Shown: positions 62,566-64,000 of the stretch, one piece after another | Numbering within the stretch: position 1 is the stretch's first letter | Layout: every line of letters starts with the position of its first letter | Assembly: GCF_004769665.1 (NCBI RefSeq) | Contig: NZ_RQGG01000050.1 | Location: 1 to 64,000 of the forward strand | Direction: 5' to 3' | Length of the DNA: 64,000 bases | From: Leptospira kemamanensis | GTDB lineage: Bacteria; Spirochaetota; Leptospiria; Leptospirales; Leptospiraceae | The notes under the pieces: generated by a model | Database searches by the model: none | Told to the model about the DNA's origin: nothing | The model's input: the letters and a program-made list of their open reading frames with translations, nothing else | Translations under genes and position numbers: made by a program

Positions 62566-64000
62566 GGCATTTTTTTGACTAACCTGAGTTTTAAGGATTT
62601 GTTTCGGTCATAAACATAAATGGAGATGGGTTCTCCTATTGGTAATGTTTTCATCCCTAAGGCATCTAACATGATTTTATCTGAGTCAGTGAGAAGGATT
62701 TTTCCTTGGATCAGAAATAATTGATCCATCTGGATTTCTTTGATAGGCCGATTCAGATAAAATGCAAAACTTGGGATTCCGAGTCCACCAAACGAGTATA
62801 AGGTCTCATTTGGATCCAAACGATTCCCAATCGTATCAGCCAACAATTTTGTTTCCCTTCTCATTTCACTAAACTTTGGTATTAGAAAAAACCCAATGAT
62901 ACAAAACATCAAAATGGCAGTGGTAAGATAAATTCTGTATAAATAAATTTGGTTGTGTTTTTTGGATAATTGTTCTGCAAGCAAAATGGATAAAATGGGA
63001 TAAGCAGAAAGAGGGTAAGATGGTAATTTACTCGAAAGAAATTCATAGAAGATCCAGGAAAAAATGAGTCCCACCATCAAGTAAGATCTAGGGGAGAGAG
63101 GTAACAAAATTCCATTTCGAAAAGATGAAAACACAGAATCCTTTATTTCTTTTGCATGTAAATGGGAGATAAGTCTCCAAAATATTTCTTTTAAAAAGGA
63201 AAGATAAACTCTTGTCCATGGAAATAAGGTGAGAACAAATAACACGAAGTAGGTGCCGGGGGGACCAGATTGGCCAAAGACGGGATTTGTGACCCTTCGT
63301 AAGATGTACCAATCGATCATCCATTGGATGAGAATTCCCCCATCCTTTTGCCAAGAAAGAGTTCCCCAAATCAAGATGGGTGATAGTGCCAAAGGCAAAC
63401 CAAACCAAGGATGGAGTTTCCAAAGGATTGGGCGTATTTTTGTGAAAAATAGTAATACAAAACAGGTCCCACCGAGAAAGATGAGAATGGGTGGCCCTTT
63501 CACGAGCACACCAAGACTCACACTCATCCAAAAGAGAAAGGCATAAACTGTTTTTTCTGTTCTAAGGAAATGGTGTAGGCTCACAAATCCGATCATTCCA
63601 AAAAAGACTAACAAAGAATCCACTAAGGCAATTTTCCCATTCAGTGGAAAGTATAAGGAAAAGGAAAGGATACTGAAGGCATATAAGGCAGTTCTACTAT
63701 TGAACATTACGGATGCTAGGTGGTATGTCAAAAGAGAAGTGCCGAGGATACAAAGGGCAGGAAAGAGTCGTAATACAAATTCGTTTGTTCCGAAAATCTG
63801 GAAGAATATCGAAGTGATCCAAAAATGGAGAGGTGGTTTTTTATGGGGTTCCGAGTAGGGGAATTCCATTTGTAAATAATCACCTGATGTTACCATGGTT
63901 TTCGCAAAACCTGCATAGGCCGCTTCGTCCTGGTCCACGAGGGGAGAGTGGTTCCCCCAAAACAAATACACGACGAGCACAAAAAGGAGAAGGAAAAACG
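62562..64000 (-). CDS. GT39/ArnT-like membrane glycosyltransferase (5' end outside window)
   Basis: At least 479 residues. The frame is open to the window end, and the visible first segment (FFLLLFVLVVYLFW) is already a membrane helix, so only a short N-terminal piece is missing. The acidic motif DQDEAAYAGFAKTM in the first periplasmic loop and about ten further helices match the PMT/ArnT family, which uses polyprenyl-phosphate sugars to modify lipid A or proteins at the outer face of the inner membrane. The C-terminal part forms a small soluble domain. The substrate is unknown. The GTG at 63980 is probably not the true start. Confidence 0.84.
   Translation of the reverse strand, partial: FFLLLFVLVVYLFWGNHSPLVDQDEAAYAGFAKTMVTSGDYLQMEFPYSEPHKKPPLHFWITSIFFQIFGTNEFVLRLFPALCILGTSLLTYHLASVMFNSRTALYAFSILSFSLYFPLNGKIALVDSLLVFFGMIGFVSLHHFLRTEKTVYAFLFWMSVSLGVLVKGPPILIFLGGTCFVLLFFTKIRPILWKLHPWFGLPLALSPILIWGTLSWQKDGGILIQWMIDWYILRRVTNPVFGQSGPPGTYFVLFVLTLFPWTRVYLSFLKEIFWRLISHLHAKEIKDSVFSSFRNGILLPLSPRSYLMVGLIFSWIFYEFLSSKLPSYPLSAYPILSILLAEQLSKKHNQIYLYRIYLTTAILMFCIIGFFLIPKFSEMRRETKLLADTIGNRLDPNETLYSFGGLGIPSFAFYLNRPIKEIQMDQLFLIQGKILLTDSDKIMLDALGMKTLPIGEPISIYVYDRNKSLKLRLVKKMP

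Noticed and set aside
1..64000. CRISPR arrays, insertion sequences, prophage, integrase-tRNA junctions
   Set aside because: No spaced direct repeats, transposase or integrase genes were seen, and the single tRNA has no duplicated 3' end nearby in the window.

Overview
The window reads as chromosome of a Leptospira-type spirochaete, more likely from the saprophytic (L. biflexa-like) side of the genus than from the pathogens. This rests on the AT-rich sequence, the spirochaete flagellar protein FlbB beside FliJ and FliI, spirochaete-style lipoprotein signals, a full LPS gene (lpxK), a lineage-specific small zinc-ribbon protein, and many two-component and PP2C-phosphatase proteins. The species cannot be fixed from the sequence alone. 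Coding density is very high, no gene-free stretch exceeds 300 bases, and I see no insertion sequence, prophage or CRISPR array.

Region 1 (1-6.7 kb, minus strand) is a chemotaxis operon, mcp-cheW-cheA-cheB-atypical kinase-cheY, with tight or overlapping joints and a good sigma-70 promoter in front of mcp. CheA carries five copies of an EFGLF motif in its linker. Region 2 (6.8-18.5 kb) holds a putative outer-membrane protein, a HExxH lipoprotein, a membrane SpoIIE/PP2C phosphatase, enoyl-CoA hydratase, a DUF192 protein, glycogen phosphorylase, a response regulator, a HEAT-repeat protein and two unknown envelope proteins. Region 3 (18.6-26.5 kb) has an ABC polysaccharide exporter with UDP-glucose dehydrogenase, a thioredoxin-TPR protein, hisE, lpxK, and the two halves of MnmC as separate genes (mnmD and an MnmC2-type oxidase).

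Region 4 (26.7-40.4 kb) is a motility block: flhF-flhG-membrane protein-fliA-fapA-two small genes-remA-like-gmk on the plus strand, facing flbB-fliJ and fliI on the minus strand. A 1065-residue 7TM-kinase-receiver-PP2C hybrid sits on the plus strand between fliJ and fliI. Region 5 (40.5-49.6 kb) has lipoproteins, the zinc-ribbon gene with its own promoter and terminator, a four-cluster ferredoxin, a MurA with Asp in place of the catalytic Cys, a membrane-anchored unknown, a GH3 enzyme, a DUF3095 cyclase-like protein, an SGNH esterase and TenA.

Region 6 (49.7-64 kb) has tRNA-Gly(GCC), the tig-clpP-clpX proteostasis operon (ClpP with a Ser-His-Asn triad), a complete subclass B1 metallo-beta-lactamase lipoprotein, tatA-tatC-degenerate PP2C, a PAS kinase whose ATPase domain is degenerate, an alpha/beta hydrolase, a PCuAC-Sco copper pair, an M3 oligopeptidase, a DUF393 protein and a GT39-type glycosyltransferase cut by the window end.

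The most notable items are the B1 metallo-beta-lactamase next to a clpX terminator, the MurA Cys-to-Asp change that predicts fosfomycin insensitivity, the ClpP Asn triad, the CheA linker repeats, and a set of intact and apparently dead kinase/PP2C modules placed next to motility and Tat genes.
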